DNA of 5,077 nucleotides. Source: Deltaproteobacteria bacterium (lineage in GTDB: Bacteria > Desulfobacterota > Binatia > Binatales > Binataceae). The stretch is from contig PMOH01000237.1 in the NCBI GenBank assembly GCA_003161515.1, forward strand, positions 1-5,077, in the 5' to 3' direction. Under the pieces are notes generated by a model. It saw nothing but the letters and a program-made list of their open reading frames with translations, had not been told where the DNA came from and did not search any database. The translations under genes and the position numbers were made by a program. Positions 4,884 through 5,077 of this stretch are shown here, piece by piece (position 1 is the first letter of the stretch; every line of letters begins with the position of its first letter).

Positions 4884-5077
4884 ATGGCTGTGAAGGCATT
4901 CATCCTTATAGACACGTCACCGGGAAAGGCGCGCGAGGTCGCGGCCAAGATTCGCGGCGTGCAAGGAGTTTCCGTGGCGCACGCGGTGACGGGGCCGCAC
5001 GACATCATCGCGATTGCCGAGGCCGCGGACGTGACCTCGCTCGGCGAGCTGATCGTGCACAAGATTCAGAGCGTGAC
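4884..5077 (+). CDS. stand-alone Lrp/AsnC ligand-binding (RAM) domain protein, cut by window edge
   Basis: The first 64 residues match the RAM/AsnC effector-binding domain: a beta-strand 'KAFILIDTSPGKAREVA', a helix, then 'GVQGVSVAHAVTGPHDIIAIAEAADV' and a second helix 'LGELIVHKIQSV'. The G-P-H-D-I-I turn is the family hallmark (usually G-x-x-D). In Lrp-family regulators this domain follows a helix-turn-helix and binds amino acids or related molecules at the interface of oligomers. Here the strong ribosome site puts the start directly at the first strand, so the helix-turn-helix is absent. Such stand-alone proteins are known in many bacteria and archaea; their ligands are mostly undetermined. 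The gene lies 40 nt after the dehydrogenase gene on the same strand. A role in sensing a metabolite of that pathway is inference. The C-terminal end lies outside the window. Confidence 0.9.
   Translation, partial: MAVKAFILIDTSPGKAREVAAKIRGVQGVSVAHAVTGPHDIIAIAEAADVTSLGELIVHKIQSV

Overview
The window reads as chromosomal DNA from a high-GC, Gram-negative-like bacterium. Lineage cannot be fixed without a search. A four-cluster ferredoxin, an FTR1 permease behind a classical Fur box, a 3-hydroxyacyl-CoA dehydrogenase and a stand-alone Lrp-type ligand-binding domain would suit a deltaproteobacterial-grade lineage (Desulfobacterota, Myxococcota or Binatota-like), but this is inference. No rRNA, tRNA, CRISPR array, transposase or phage gene was seen.

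Layout: (1) Bases 1-782, minus strand: a small exported, probably lipidated protein of unknown function (782-348, very strong Shine-Dalgarno), followed 57 nt later by the N-terminal third of a PlsC-type 1-acylglycerol-3-phosphate acyltransferase that runs off the left edge. (2) Bases 783-1058: a divergent intergenic region with short repeats and a weak promoter candidate. (3) Bases 1059-2227, plus strand: a 60-aa single-pass membrane protein, a 157-aa ferredoxin with four complete C-x2-C-x2-C-x3-C motifs, and a secreted two-cysteine protein whose start lies in or just after a 21-bp imperfect tandem repeat. (4) Bases 2181-3026, minus strand: an FTR1-family iron permease that overlaps the secreted-protein gene tail to tail by 47 bp. 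It has a near-consensus sigma-70 promoter and a perfect 7-1-7 Fur-box palindrome over the predicted transcription start. (5) Bases 3264 to the right edge, plus strand: a tightly spaced set of a CxxC/CxxC zinc-ribbon protein, a small helical unknown, an NAD-dependent 3-hydroxybutyryl-CoA dehydrogenase with all catalytic residues, and a RAM (AsnC/Lrp ligand-binding) protein cut by the window end.

How the genes may work together: the membrane peptide and the ferredoxin look like one electron-transfer module, with the peptide as a possible anchor. The FTR1 gene is an iron-uptake gene whose repression by Fur-Fe(II) can be read from the DNA. The right-hand operon joins an acyl-CoA oxidation enzyme to a small-molecule-sensing domain and two unknown small proteins. 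The least explained parts are the membrane-peptide/ferredoxin pair, the repeat at the start of the secreted protein, and the two unknown genes ahead of the dehydrogenase. I did not find a clear new multi-gene system such as a defence island or mobile element.
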